Positions 12,010 through 22,365 of a stretch of 64,000 bases of DNA are shown here, in pieces. Within the stretch, counting starts at the first letter, position 1. Every line of letters begins with the position of its first letter. The notes under the pieces are model-generated. The model saw only the letters and a list, made by a program, of their open reading frames with translations, was not told the DNA's origin and searched no databases. Origin of the DNA: Echinarachnius parma (lineage: Eukaryota > Echinodermata > Echinoidea > Clypeasteroida > Echinarachniidae); NCBI GenBank assembly GCA_037951105.1, contig JBAMJV010008915.1:124001-188000 (forward strand), read 5' to 3'. The position numbers and the translations under genes were made by a program.

Positions 12010-13323
12010 TAAGGCTGAGTCATGTCGGTAATTGTCGGAACCGGGTCCCGATAAACTTTTACCGGTCGGGAACCGGTATCCCGATAAATTTTTACCGTCG
12101 AAACTCGGACCGGTAAAATCACGCAATCGTGCACGCATCGGCAAAAATGCACTGTTTGGGGCTTATATTGCTCTTTTTATATGCAAATAACATTGTAAAT
12201 ACTGAGGCTTTTATGGATTTACATATCAATCTTTACGTGAAAATAGTTACAGACTATCCAGAATTAACTCAGTTTCGCATGAAAAGTATTTTTTTTCGAA
12301 GTAAATTGGACCTATAAATCGATCGTTTGTTCACCATTGCCCATCGCAACGCGGTTCACAGAAACTTAGCACGCTAGTCGGGGGGAAACGATCGCTTGTG
12401 ACTGTGAGCCACTGCCCTCAAAAAGTGGCTATAAATTAGCCTTTTCGCAATCAACACCATTTTGGTAGTCTACTTACATGATAACATGGCATTTGAAAGC
12501 TGAACAGAATACAAAATCACCCCCAAAACAATGAAAAAACTGTGCTGAATTATCGATAAATTTCCAAGGAACATTCGTGATCTTGAGGATCGAAGGTTGA
12601 TGAATTGAGCTACAGCATGCAGCAAGTTTTCGGGCCGCTGTTTCATGCATATCGCTCGTATACTTTGCGTGCAAGTTACGGGTCTTTTTTTCTTACGCGA
12701 GATTCATCCGCCGGCCGGTGGAACTATGTTAATTCATCCCAGGCCATACGTTTGCACACAAAGTATACGAGCGAATAGGAGCGATGTAGTCGTTTTTTAT
12801 CGATATTTTGCGTAATTGTTTTCATTGTTTTGGGGCTCATTTCTGTTTCTGTTCAGCTATCAATCGCCCTGAAATCCTGTAAGTAGAATATCAAAACATT
12901 TTAAAATGTTGCAAATGACCAAAATACGTATTTTGAGCCACTTTTTGAATGCACTGGCTCATCAGCTGGATCATACGAAGATCCATCAGACAACTCCCCT
13001 GGAGTAACGGACTAACTTTGTGTGCACATCCGCCAACAATATCGTTCAAATGACTAGCAATTTTGCGCTTCCTGTTCAATTTCTGACTGTCAAACGAAGT
13101 AATGAACCAAGAATTTCTCGAAAATAACCACTCTTTAAAGTAAATGATATCAATTGCCCCGTTTTTACTTGAATTCCGCTACATTAAGTGATAATCTTAA
13201 TTTCTTTTTTAACATTTTATTTATTTTTAATTTTTTTCGGGGCACCGTTACCGATATAACGAAACCGGGTCCCGATTGAAACGGTCGGTAACCGGTGTGA
13301 TCGACCGAACCGACTCAGCCTTA
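12010..13323. mobile_element. Non-autonomous hAT-like element, 1314 bp, 8-bp target duplication CTACCAAC
   Basis: The ends are TAAGGCTGAGTC and GACTCAGCCTTA. CTACCAAC lies directly outside both ends (12002-12009 and 13324-13331). Because the flank is a tandem array containing this motif, the duplication is suggestive rather than proven. Subterminal GTCGGTAACCGG-type motifs follow both ends. The core (about 12655-12775) is a diverged inverted repeat of GTATACTTTGCGTGCAAG..CTTACGCGAGAT..CATCCGCCGG. No transposase frame is visible. The same architecture recurs at 45198-46289. Confidence 0.8.
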
Positions 13324-13440
13324 CTACCAACAGTTCTTGTTAGAACTCTCCTAGAAAGAATACCAACAGTTCTTTTCAGAACTACACCAACAGTCCTTTC
13401 TAGGACTACCATAGTCCTTTTCAGGACTTACCAATCCACT
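13324..13440. repeat. Short tandem repeat (right half of the array split by the hAT-like element)
   Basis: It continues the ACCAACAGTCCTTTCTAGG units seen at 11920-12009. Confidence 0.7.
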
Positions 13441-13731
13441 CATCTCACATGGTGTACCCGTAAACCACACGTATTATGTTTATCCTTGTTACATGAAATT
13501 TGTCATGTTTATGTCATCTAATACTTTCCAGCAGAAAACATGCCAAATGCTATAAAGAAACAATTCTAAACATCCATGATGTACATGAAATAATCTACTA
13601 AAGTAAAAGCCTTATTCCCATATATGTATTTGTTTGTCAGAAATATCAACAAGATCCATGTTATCACATATAATACATCTTTCTCTTACATCAAAATTAA
13701 GGTAAGATTGATTCTAATTCTGGCCACTTCT

Positions 13732-14170
13732 ATATGTGACTTTACACCACAAAACGACCGTTATGTCGCGGAGTAGTTTCTCTTTTATTAGCTAAAATAG
13801 TCACATTTTGTTCAAAATATGAGATTTAGGATTTTGGTATTTCCTAAATAAGCGTGTCTTAATCTACCTCCTGTGAAATTTTGAGCGTCGGAAATCATGT
13901 TTAAATATTTTTTTTCCATCTAATAAATGTGATCTTATTACAGCGCTTGAATGGACACTGATCTTTTAAGCGGCCCATTTCTCCCTTATTTTAAAAATGC
14001 TTTAGCCATATTCAAAATCTTTGGCGTTCATTTTGAAAGGGTTTGCTTAGTCTAAATATGACAATTATATACCATTTTAAAGGTAATGACTTCTATTTTA
14101 ATGTTAAATGAAAATCAGCACAATCAGTTTTCCCGACTAATTGGTCGTTTTGTGGTGTAAGGTCACATAT
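13732..14170. mobile_element. Inverted-repeat element with ATATGTGACTTTACACCAC termini
   Basis: The left end ATATGTGACTTTACACCAC and AAAACGACC is mirrored by GGTCGTTTTGTGGTGTAAGG and TCACATAT at the right end. It is about 440 bp and non-coding. The target duplication is unclear. Confidence 0.7.
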
Positions 14171-15110
14171 GTCATTTCATTTTACAGTAACTCACTTCAA
14201 CGAAGGAAAAAATGTATGCAAGTTCTTTGCCCGAAAACTTGTACATTGTAAGCTTTGTAATAAAACTGTTCCTAATTAATCCAATTAATTACTTTGAATT
14301 GGAATTGTAGACAATGATATGGCAGGCAAGCCCCTGGCAAGCTTTCGGGTTGCCAAAAGCAACCTGCATTAATAGGACATGCATACAATTTGAATATGTT
14401 ATCTAACTTATCTATTGAGTCACCATTTTAGCTGCTAATTCCTAATATAATCTACAGAATTTGACTGCTTCTTTGCAGTGTACATGGGGGAAACTTGAGT
14501 GGAATAAACCAAGTCATTAAAGCTTTGTTTCATTCAATGCTAACAATAGGTAGGCAAACATCTCCAGGCATTTTGGCTGAAAGGCAATAGCACAAATTGC
14601 ACGCTTATGAATGGCATAAACAAATAACTATACGTTTGATTAGTGCCTGATATGAAAACAAAATATATTATCAAAGGGCTTCACGCTATTATTATCATCC
14701 CAGTCACAGGATGCAAGCAAATTATTCATGCATAGGCTTACATGTTTAATGTTCTATCATGAAAATGAAAAGGAATACTTTTCAGCAATACAATATTCAC
14801 ACCATTTTTTATACTAAGACGTGAATGAGTTGTCCACAGAGGGGGGCATAAGACAAAGTGACACAACATTCTAATTAATCTAGGAAGTGTCATACACAAG
14901 CACTAACACTGCCCCACCACGGTTCAGCAGGGGGAAATTTCCCACTAGGTATTATAAAAGCCCTGATCACAATGGGCCTATGACGGGTTCAACTTCAAGA
15001 CAGGTTCACGAAAAAAGAAAAAAAATTGCAGGATTTTGTGACTTGCTTTGTGATGTTATTCGACAGTCGTAGAAAGAAGTGGGTGTCATGCGACAAAACA
15101 TATGTTGTTG

Positions 15111-15683
15111 CAATTCGGTGGATTCACAATACAGTGCGCCACCTATCGGTTGCAGCGGACAGGCCAATTTCCAACTTCGGGGTCGACATCACAGTACATG
15201 TGGATGTGGTTGTGGCAAGATTGGTAGAGCGCGCGCTTTCCGATCATGAGATCCCGAGTTCGAACCCTGCCCACTGCCTTTGTCTTTCAGCAAGACAATT
15301 AATTCACAATTGCTGCTCTCTACCCAGGTGTGATGGGTACCATGGTCGGGTGTTAATTAGCCTGTAGCGCCATCATCAGTGGCAGCTCGGCTAGTATGCT
15401 CCCTGGGGAGTTGAGAAAGTATGCAATATCATTGTGTGGGTTTGAAATGTACCTGTTGACCATGGGTAATAATAATTAAATAATTATTTAAGCGCTTAGA
15501 GGCTCTTTGCAATTTGCGCTATATAAATGTCAATTATTATTATTATATTACAGCCTAGCACCACTGAGCTGTATACGGCCTTATATTTCGATGTCGACCA
15601 TTTCCCATGAGGCATTGCGGATTTCGGCCTGTCCGCTGCAACCGATAGGTGGCGCACTGTATTGTGAATCCACCGAATTGGAG
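15111..15683. mobile_element. Element with about 57-bp terminal inverted repeats, interrupted by a SINE
   Basis: The arm at 15111-15168 (AATTCGGTGGATTCACAATA, CAGTGCGCCACCTATCGG, TTGCAGCGGACAGGCC) is inverted almost perfectly at 15625-15683. The SINE at 15190-15545 lies between the arms. Confidence 0.75.
15190..15545 (+). repeat. tRNA-derived SINE (family 2)
   Basis: The 5' tRNA-like head has an A box (TGGCAAGATTGGTAGAGCG) and a B box (AGTTCGAACCC). A conserved body follows (GGAGTTGAGAAAGTATGCAA, CAATATCATTGTGTGGGTTT, GACCATGGGTAATAA), then a CGCTATATAAATGTC and ATT-repeat tail. The body and tail recur at 46464-46957. Confidence 0.8.
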
Positions 15684-15900
15684 GGGGGTATGAAGGAGGG
15701 TGTGGTAGGCAATAATTTAACGAAAACATTGGGGGAAATCCTCGCAGAAATATGCCTCCCCAATAATTTGCGTACCCCCCCCCCCCCCCCCCCTCAATCG
15801 ATCCAACCACGCTGCGCTACTGACTATGCGATTGGACATGGCTGCATACAGCCAATTAACTGTTCAAAATGAATTGTATATGGATGTTTAGTCCCATCCA

Positions 15901-15906
15901 TTTATT
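15901..15906 (-). terminator. Candidate AIP poly(A) signal AATAAA two bases after the stop codon
   Basis: The minus strand reads TGA AA AATAAA just after the last AIP codon. If used, the 3' UTR would be only about 20-30 nt. Other hexamers farther downstream are possible. Confidence 0.45.
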
Positions 15907-15908
15907 TT

Positions 15909-18900
15909 TCAGTGAGTGAACAATCCCTGTAGTTTGGCCTTGTCCTCCTCGTCCTTCTTCCTCTCCTCTTCATCGATGATGTCGAGCTCCTTGCGCACGG
16001 CTACCCCCAGCTTGTGGTCCAGTTTGGCGGCTTCTGCAAAGTCCTGTCGGGCCTCCTTGAAGTTCCAACAGGCTGAATGCGCTTTGGCTCTCCTGAATAG
16101 CGCCTTCACATTATCTGTAATCAATCAAAGACCAAAGAGCGCAAATAATACTCAAATGATAAACTTGACATTGTCTGCAATCAAATTTTTTGACATTGTC
16201 TGCAATCAAATTTTTTGAACAATGCCTTGATATTATCGTTGTCTTCAGATCTGAGTAGAGTTTTAGCGGTGTTTTGAGAGTACTGAAAAGCCACCTTGAA
16301 GTTTCCGCAGGCTACGTGCGCTTTGGCTCTCCTGAAGACGGCCTTCACATTATCTGCAGACTGCAGACAAAAGTGGCACAGAATGCGAAAAGAGTAAACT
16401 CTAAATTAAAGGGGAAGTTTCCCCCAAGTACTAATGTAGATTGAATGAAATGAGAACAATTTAAGAAGCCCGATAGTGAAAGTTTGAGCAAATTTTGGAT
16501 TTTCAATTCAAAAGTTATGATTTTGGTAATATTTGTTTGCCGCCCTCTCTAGATGGCAATATGCCAAAATCTGTGATGCCATAGTAGAACAACCCTCCAC
16601 TGACGTTGTACACATATTTTCTAATTTTTTGTGGATTTCACTGGACCAGTTGAGGAAGTTTTACCTTAAATGCACGCATATTTACCTCTTCTCTAACATA
16701 TCTGAGAATGAGAGTAGAGGGACGATGCTTTAACATGAAAAGTGACATTTTGTGAAGTTCTGTTGTACGTGTTCCCGTGGGAGTTGTTCCTCTGTGACAT
16801 CACAGATTTGGCAAAGAGCCAACTAAGAGGGCAGCAAACAAGATTTTGATCAAAACATTGACAAATCATAATTCTTGATTGGATTATCAAAATCTGCTCA
16901 AACTTTCGCTATTAGGTATCTAAAATTGTTCCCTTTTCACTCAACCTGCTTAAAAGATTGTAGAAACTTCCCCTTTAAGTGAAATCAAATCTTCTGAATA
17001 GTGCCTTTACATTTTTTGTAATCAAAGATTGCACAGAATACATCAAAAAATCAACTCTAATACCATCCTCCCTCTCCAAGACAGAGGTCGTGTGGTCTAT
17101 GACCTGGTAGTACTCCTTCATCAGCAACTGGTACAGGGCAAAGTTTAGCAGGAAGATCTCAACAGAAACAGAAATAATTACATCTACTCGCCATCCACCC
17201 CCTCTCACTCAAATTTTTTTTTAACAATTAAACAGTAAACAAAAAAAACAAAAAAGCAGTGACCACTCACCATCTTCCCTCTCCAAGACAGACGTGGTGT
17301 GCTCTATGACCTGGTAGTACTCCTTCATCAGCAGCTTGCACTGGGCAAAGTTGAGCAGGAATGGGATCTTCTCTCCGTCCAGCTCTATCCACTCTGTGCT
17401 GTTTGGCTTCTCGTGCAACAAGAGGTTCTCCAGACAACCCAGCGCTTCCGCGTACTTCTCCGCGGCCCCGGCAAAGTCGCCCACCCGGTACAGCTGGTTC
17501 CCTTCCTCCCGGAGCTTCGGCAGCACGGCCCGCTTCTCTTCGTCGTTCATCGCCCAGGGCTCCAGCTGGTGCTGGCCGGGTTCCTCCACGCTTAGGATCT
17601 CCATGGTGAAGCGAAGCGGGACTGGCTCCTTCATCAGCAAGTCCAGGTCCTCGTAGCCCAGGCCCGACTGACTGACCTGGGCCATGCCGCAGCAATGCTT
17701 GTTCTCCTCGACGAGCTTCTTGCCGTGCCGGAAGTCACGCAGCTTGGCCTCCACCGGTGGATATGATGCAAGGTGCTGTAAGAGAAGAAATAAACAGCGG
17801 TTTAAAATTCTTTCTTAAACTAGTATCTACCAGTATACTTCATTTATTTCATAAAATACATCACTCATGTCTTCAGTTAATAGTTGAGGTAAAACAATGA
17901 AGAAAAGAATATCTTATTTTTTATTTCTTGATTTATTGATAAGAAGACTCTTCTTGTTTTTAGCATTTTAAAACTTTAATCAACAAAAAATAAGTTTTTA
18001 AACTTTTGGTATTTTTGAAGTAAAACTAGCTGATAATATTGAAGTAAAATTACCCACATCATGATGGAAACATTGTAGTCATTTAAGTTTGGGATAGATT
18101 GAAATTAATGATATCCTCTCATTATATAATAACATGCAGTGTAGTAAATAATTTGTAAACATACCTGTGGCTCACAAACAAAGTCTGAAACTTCATCGAG
18201 TCTCATCGTCTTGATGGCGTTTTCCCAGAGCTCAAACTTGAAAGATTTCCCCGTCAGCAGCTCCATGGGCTTCTTGGCTTTCTTGGTGTCTTCAATCACG
18301 GTCCCTTCCTCGTCACACTTGCTGCACTTGTAGTGGAACTTCACCTGTGGGCAAAGCAAATTTGGGGTAATATACTTGCGACAAACGTTATATTTATTTG
18401 TATTATTTTCTTATTATTCAAATGAATACAATACATCAAATAAAAATGTAAAATCATTCTTTGCTTTCTTGGTGTCCTCAAATCACGGTTCCTTCCTTGC
18501 TGCACTTGTAGAGGAACTTGACCTGTGTGCGAAGGATTTATCAATTAACAGCGACTGGTAAAATATGGGTATTTTTACTCTTATATTTTTTTCAAGACGT
18601 CCTACTTCCATTCATGCAGATAGATTCAACAGCATTATATAGTTTTGATATATCAGAGATTTTATTGATATATACAGTAAAACAAATGTGTATAGTGAGT
18701 GATCACACAAGGCAAACAAGAAAAGTAGACACTGTAGATGGGTGACCTCTATAGATGGGTTTCATAACCATGGGCGTAGTAGATCTGTCATTGATACCCA
18801 TTCAACAGGGGGAGGGGATGATCTATTCATTCATCCCCCCCTGATGAATAGGTATTACGTAAGTCTCTACGCCCATGTTCATAACATTCTTCTTCTTTTT

Positions 18901-19365
18901 TGTTGTTAAGGGGATCATGTACTCACTCATTTACAGACATTACCATACTGTTGTATGTAGCAGGCAATGCATCTATAGATAATGCATGGGTGGTGACTGA
19001 AATTTGACTTCCAACATATATGCATGCATTGTCTCAGGGTAGGGGCTGAGGGCGATTTTGCCCCCTAATTTTCAAAAGTGACCCCTAGATTCAGTAGGTA
19101 GCCTCTTAAAATGACCATCTAGGGTATTATATTAATATTTTGTGATATTCATCAGATTTTGAAAAAGTAGCCCCCTAGAATTAATTCCTGCATTGCAATG
19201 TCTATGAAATTGCTTGTTAATGGTCATTCAACCTAGTATGAATATGTACAATGTGATGGTACTCACCTTTGTGCCATCTGGATAGTGAGGGAGGGCTGCT
19301 TTCCCAGAATGGATGATAGACTTCTTGATGCCGTAGCCCAGACCTGTCCCTAGCCCAGTCTCCAT
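15909..19365 (-). CDS. AIP: AIP/XAP2-type FKBP-like TPR co-chaperone
   Basis: Coding exons 19365-19267, 18344-18165, 17775-17271 and 16114-15909 join in one frame with GT-AG introns to give 329 aa (human AIP is 330). Residues about 30-120 form the FKBP-like domain (VKFHYKCSKCDEEGTVI..KPMELLTGKSFKFELWE), catalytically degenerate in this family. The family linker GLGYEDLDLL follows. Three TPRs come next: about 182-215 (EEGNQLYRVGDFAGAAEKY), 231-262 (LLNFAQCKLLMKEYYQVIE) and 262-296 (KALFRRAKAHSACWNFKEA), then the charged C-terminal helix. In vertebrates AIP binds the Hsp90 C-terminus and client receptors such as AHR in the cytosol. The start is the first ATG in the exon; METGLGTGLGYGIKKSII aligns with the AIP N-terminus. 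AIPL1 is a vertebrate paralogue, so a single invertebrate AIP is the simplest reading. Partial exon copies lie in introns 1 and 3. Confidence 0.93.
16181..16353 (-). pseudogene. Duplicate of AIP last exon, open reading frame and acceptor retained (possible alternative last exon)
   Basis: Reading leftward, CTGCAG|ATAATGTGAAGG at 16353 matches the true acceptor at 16114 in position and phase. Joined to exon 3 it would read D-NVKAVFRRAKAHVACGNFK and stay open to TGA at 16183-16181, about 57 codons. The third TPR's first helix is kept, but the second half (FQYSQNTAKTLLRSEDN..) has lost the family sequence, so a product would lack the C-terminal helix. It is either a decaying duplicate or a genuine alternative 3' exon. 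Confidence 0.6.
16406..16978. mobile_element. TTAA-flanked MITE in AIP intron 3
   Basis: The termini TTAAAGGGGAAGTTTC and GAAACTTCCCCTTTAA are perfectly inverted, with TTAA at both ends (16406-16409, 16975-16978). Subterminal arms repeat AGTTTGAGCAAATTTTGGAT and its inverse (CAAAATCTGCTCAAACTTTC). No transposase is encoded. Confidence 0.85.
16979..17020 (-). pseudogene. Degenerate copy of the 5' edge of AIP exon 4
   Basis: It encodes NVKALFRRFDF after a segment matching the acceptor region, but the acceptor reads TTACAAAA instead of TTACAG, so the splice site is lost. The TTAA MITE abuts it. Confidence 0.7.
17064..17165 (-). pseudogene. Copy of the 3' edge of AIP exon 3 (TPR2) with donor
   Basis: It encodes LLNFALYQLLMKEYYQVIDH and TTSVLERED, about 90 percent like the true TPR2 coding end, followed by a GATG|GTATTAG donor-like site. 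Upstream there is a pyrimidine-rich stretch ending in TTGAG. It forms one unit with the exon 4 edge copy at 16979-17020: exon 3 end, intron, exon 4 start. Confidence 0.8.
18462..18522 (-). pseudogene. Degenerate copy of the 5' edge of AIP exon 2
   Basis: ACACAG|GTCAAGTTCC.. copies the exon 2 acceptor and first codons (VKFLYKCSK-EGTVI), with an internal deletion and an early stop. It lies about 120 bp from the true exon, within intron 1. Confidence 0.75.
18769..18877. mobile_element. hAT-type MITE, 109 bp, perfect 8-bp target duplication TTCATAAC
   Basis: The ends are CATGGGCGTAG and CTACGCCCATG. TTCATAAC is present exactly on both sides (18761-18768 and 18878-18885). It lies in AIP intron 1. 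Confidence 0.9.
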
Positions 19366-22365
19366 GGTCACACTCCTGATGTTGTTATTGTTGTTTTAAT
19401 ATAATTCAGTATTCACTGGTGTCAGTGTGTTCCTCCTCAAAATCAAATCAAATTTTAAAATTTTTAATTGTTTTGAACTTTGTTTTTGTTATTTCAGTTT
19501 TTATATAGTATCTACACAGTGTGGTGTGTAAAAGTGCTCCTGTATCTTGAATGCAAAATTGCAAATTGTGTTGTTATTTTACTTGCCTCTTCACACACTC
19601 AAAATGTCCACAGAATATTATGTTTGTCAGGTTTTTCACTTTGTTTTTCAAAAATTTTGCTCAGAGTTGTTATAAAGTTTACACTGAGGTGTGTTATTGT
19701 GTCGCTAATTGCCAATATCTTTTACAGGACTCCCCCCAGTTGTTGATATCATGAAGTGCGCATGAGCCTGGAAAGAAATAAAACATTTGTGTCAATCACC
19801 AAACTTTAAAAACATTGATAAAGACCAAGGAACAGGAACAGGAATATACAAGGGGGCTCGGGCCAATTAGCCTTTAAAATGCACCCCAAAAGGGACCCTA
19901 TAACTTACATAAGAGCTGATTGTATGCTGTATTACTTGCACACACAATAACGGTGTGCTACTTACTAATAAACCAAGCTTCCACACAATGTGGAAAAAAG
20001 AACAAACAATAATTTGCATTTGGTTTCTTAATCTGTGTGGCCAATTTTCTCTCTTGGTTCTAGATAAGATTTACAATTTTCTCTTAAGTTGAACAAAAAT
20101 GTAAGTCCAGCAACCCAATTGGACAATTTATGAAATTTTACTTGCCCAGCAGCCCGACATACATTTTTACTTTCCCCTGGCAATACAATACTAGGACAAG
20201 TGATAGTGGCGAGCCCTGAATAAACACTAGCAGGCACTAGCAAAAGAAAACGTTAGGAAGACACATTTTCATACATTTTGGGACATTATCATTGAAAAGC
20301 TATACATTTGCATAGGGACTATTTTTTGCCGTCGGAAAACATGACAAAAACCGTACCGGAATTGATTTTTAACCTAAACTTTTACACGACTCTGAATAAT
20401 AGATCATATTCATTATCTTCATAATCCATGGTCGATTTACATTTTTTGTCAATGGCCCGGTCGGGCCAGTGATTCCAATAATTTATTCCCCTTTTCTGGT
20501 GACCCAAAAGAAAGATTTACTGGCCCGAAATGTTATAACTTATATCATGAGTAAACTTTCAACATTTTCTAAATATTACTCTTTCCTGATCAAACATGTG
20601 ATTATAGATGACATGGTCATGGAAGCCGGAAGAAAACAAGATTTTTCTAATTTTGTCAATGTCCAATGACAATGTCGGGTAATGCTGTAACCGATCATCG
20701 GATCGGCATGCCGATCACGATCCGATCATACATGATCGGACCGTTTTTGCCGATTTCCGATCATGCAGAAAAAAATCGGAAGATCGGATCGGCAAAATGA
20801 TCCCCCAAAACATATTTTGGGAATATAAATGAATACCAAAGCAACATAAATCCATATGAATAAGTCCAAGGTAATCTTGTATGGGTATGCTTTCATTTAA
20901 AACTGATTACCTCTCCTTTTACAAAATTACTCGCGCCGATTCTGAGCTTAGTCCCATGTGATTCTGAAAGGTTACGCCAAATTAATCACATGGGACTAAG
21001 CTCAGAATTTTGTAAAAGAAGAGGTAATCAGTTTGAAATGAAAGCATACCCGTACAAGATTACCTTGGGCTTATCAATATGGATATATGTTGCTTTGGTA
21101 TTCATTTATATTCCCAAAATGTGTTTTTTGGGGATCATTTTCCAAAGAAAAAACAAATTTAAAATTTTTTTTTTTTTTTTAGCCGATCATATCCGATCCG
21201 ATCTGCGATCCGATTTCGATGATCAATACAATTTTGCCGATCCGATCAATGGATCCGATCATCAAGGTCAGTTACACTTACACTTACAGCACTAATGTCG
21301 GGTTTTAAAAAAAATCTGCTTGCCCGAATGGGCCACCAAAATATGACTTTTTTATACATTTTTGCTGGCCCGAAGCGCCAGTGCGAGTGTCGTGCCCTGG
21401 CTATAATAAGCTTATTAGCTTATTGTTTGTCCATTTGTAGGATCTCTCTTTTTGACTGTCTTTGAATTTGATTAATGTCTTGACTTTGAGTTTGACTCCG
21501 AAGTCCGAGTTCTACGACTACAGTTTGGTTTGTACTTCATTTTCTGTACATGCAAGCAATTTCTGACATGTCTAAAATCATTATAATCTAGCACTAGATC
21601 TATATCTAGTCTAGTAGTAGCTATAAATAAACTAGCACTATATTAACACATGAGTCGGACTTTCACTATGGCTTGGGCCTGGCTTATTTTATTTATTTTT
21701 TTAAACTTATCACTCAATAATCACAAACACAAAAGTCTATATTATGGGACCAAGGTGAAAATGGTAGGTCGAATTTTATGGACATTAATTGGTTCGGGAT
21801 TTCCTTTAAATATTCATACAAAGCATTTTATTACTCTTAAAATTAATCTTAAACGATTGCACAACGTAAAATTCAGAATTAGATAGCAAAGTGATATCAT
21901 AATCATAGTATTACCTTCTTAGTTCTTTTCTGCATTAATTAGATTGGTGCTCTAGCGCCGTTTGTTGCAAGAAGTGTGGTTGCTAAATTCAGACCCATTT
22001 CACATTTATCGTTGTAACATTTGTGTTAATTTGAAAGGTTTGATTTCTTATCGCACATCAGTGTGTTTCTCACTATTCAACTTAATACATTTTATCTCTT
22101 ATAACAAATCGTATAGCAAAGATCGCGAATATTATTAACAAATTATCACCAAACATTCAAGTTTCAGGTATTTTAGTCTGAACTAAGACTACAAGAAATA
22201 CAATTATGTTCATACTGATTTCCGAGGGTTCTAAATTGGCAACATTGACGCGGGTTTGTTTGTATCGGCGTTTGGCCAACTGGACGGTATACCTTACAAA
22301 ATCACGAAATATCACCTGAATCAAGGCATTTTGTATCAAGTAATTGGAGGATTTGAAGAGACAAT
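19366..22365. other. Intergenic region between divergent AIP and SNRPD3
   Basis: About 3 kb that must contain both promoters. It contains the 615-bp hAT-like element at 20680-21294 and GCCCGA/CTTGCCCGAATGGGC-type repeat fragments (about 20100-20210, 20450-20530, 21310-21390). I see no coding sequence and no confident core promoter motif. Confidence 0.6.
20680..21294. mobile_element. Palindromic hAT-like MITE, 615 bp, 8-bp target duplication ATGTCGGG
   Basis: ATGTCGGG flanks both ends (20672-20679, 21295-21302). The ends TAATGCTGTAA and TTACAGCACTA fit the TAGNG-type hAT terminus. Subterminal GATCCGATC-rich motifs repeat many times on both sides. The central arms (about 20800-21125) form a long foldback, with TGATTCTGAAAGGTTACGCC near the centre. 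No transposase frame is present. Confidence 0.88.

Noticed and set aside
15215-15285. Possible tRNA gene
   Set aside because: A and B boxes are present, but there is no acceptor-stem pairing and the sequence runs into a SINE body seen elsewhere.
17267-17695. Long overlapping frames on both strands of AIP exon 3
   Set aside because: Shadow frames of a GC-rich conserved exon; only the AIP frame matches a family and splices.
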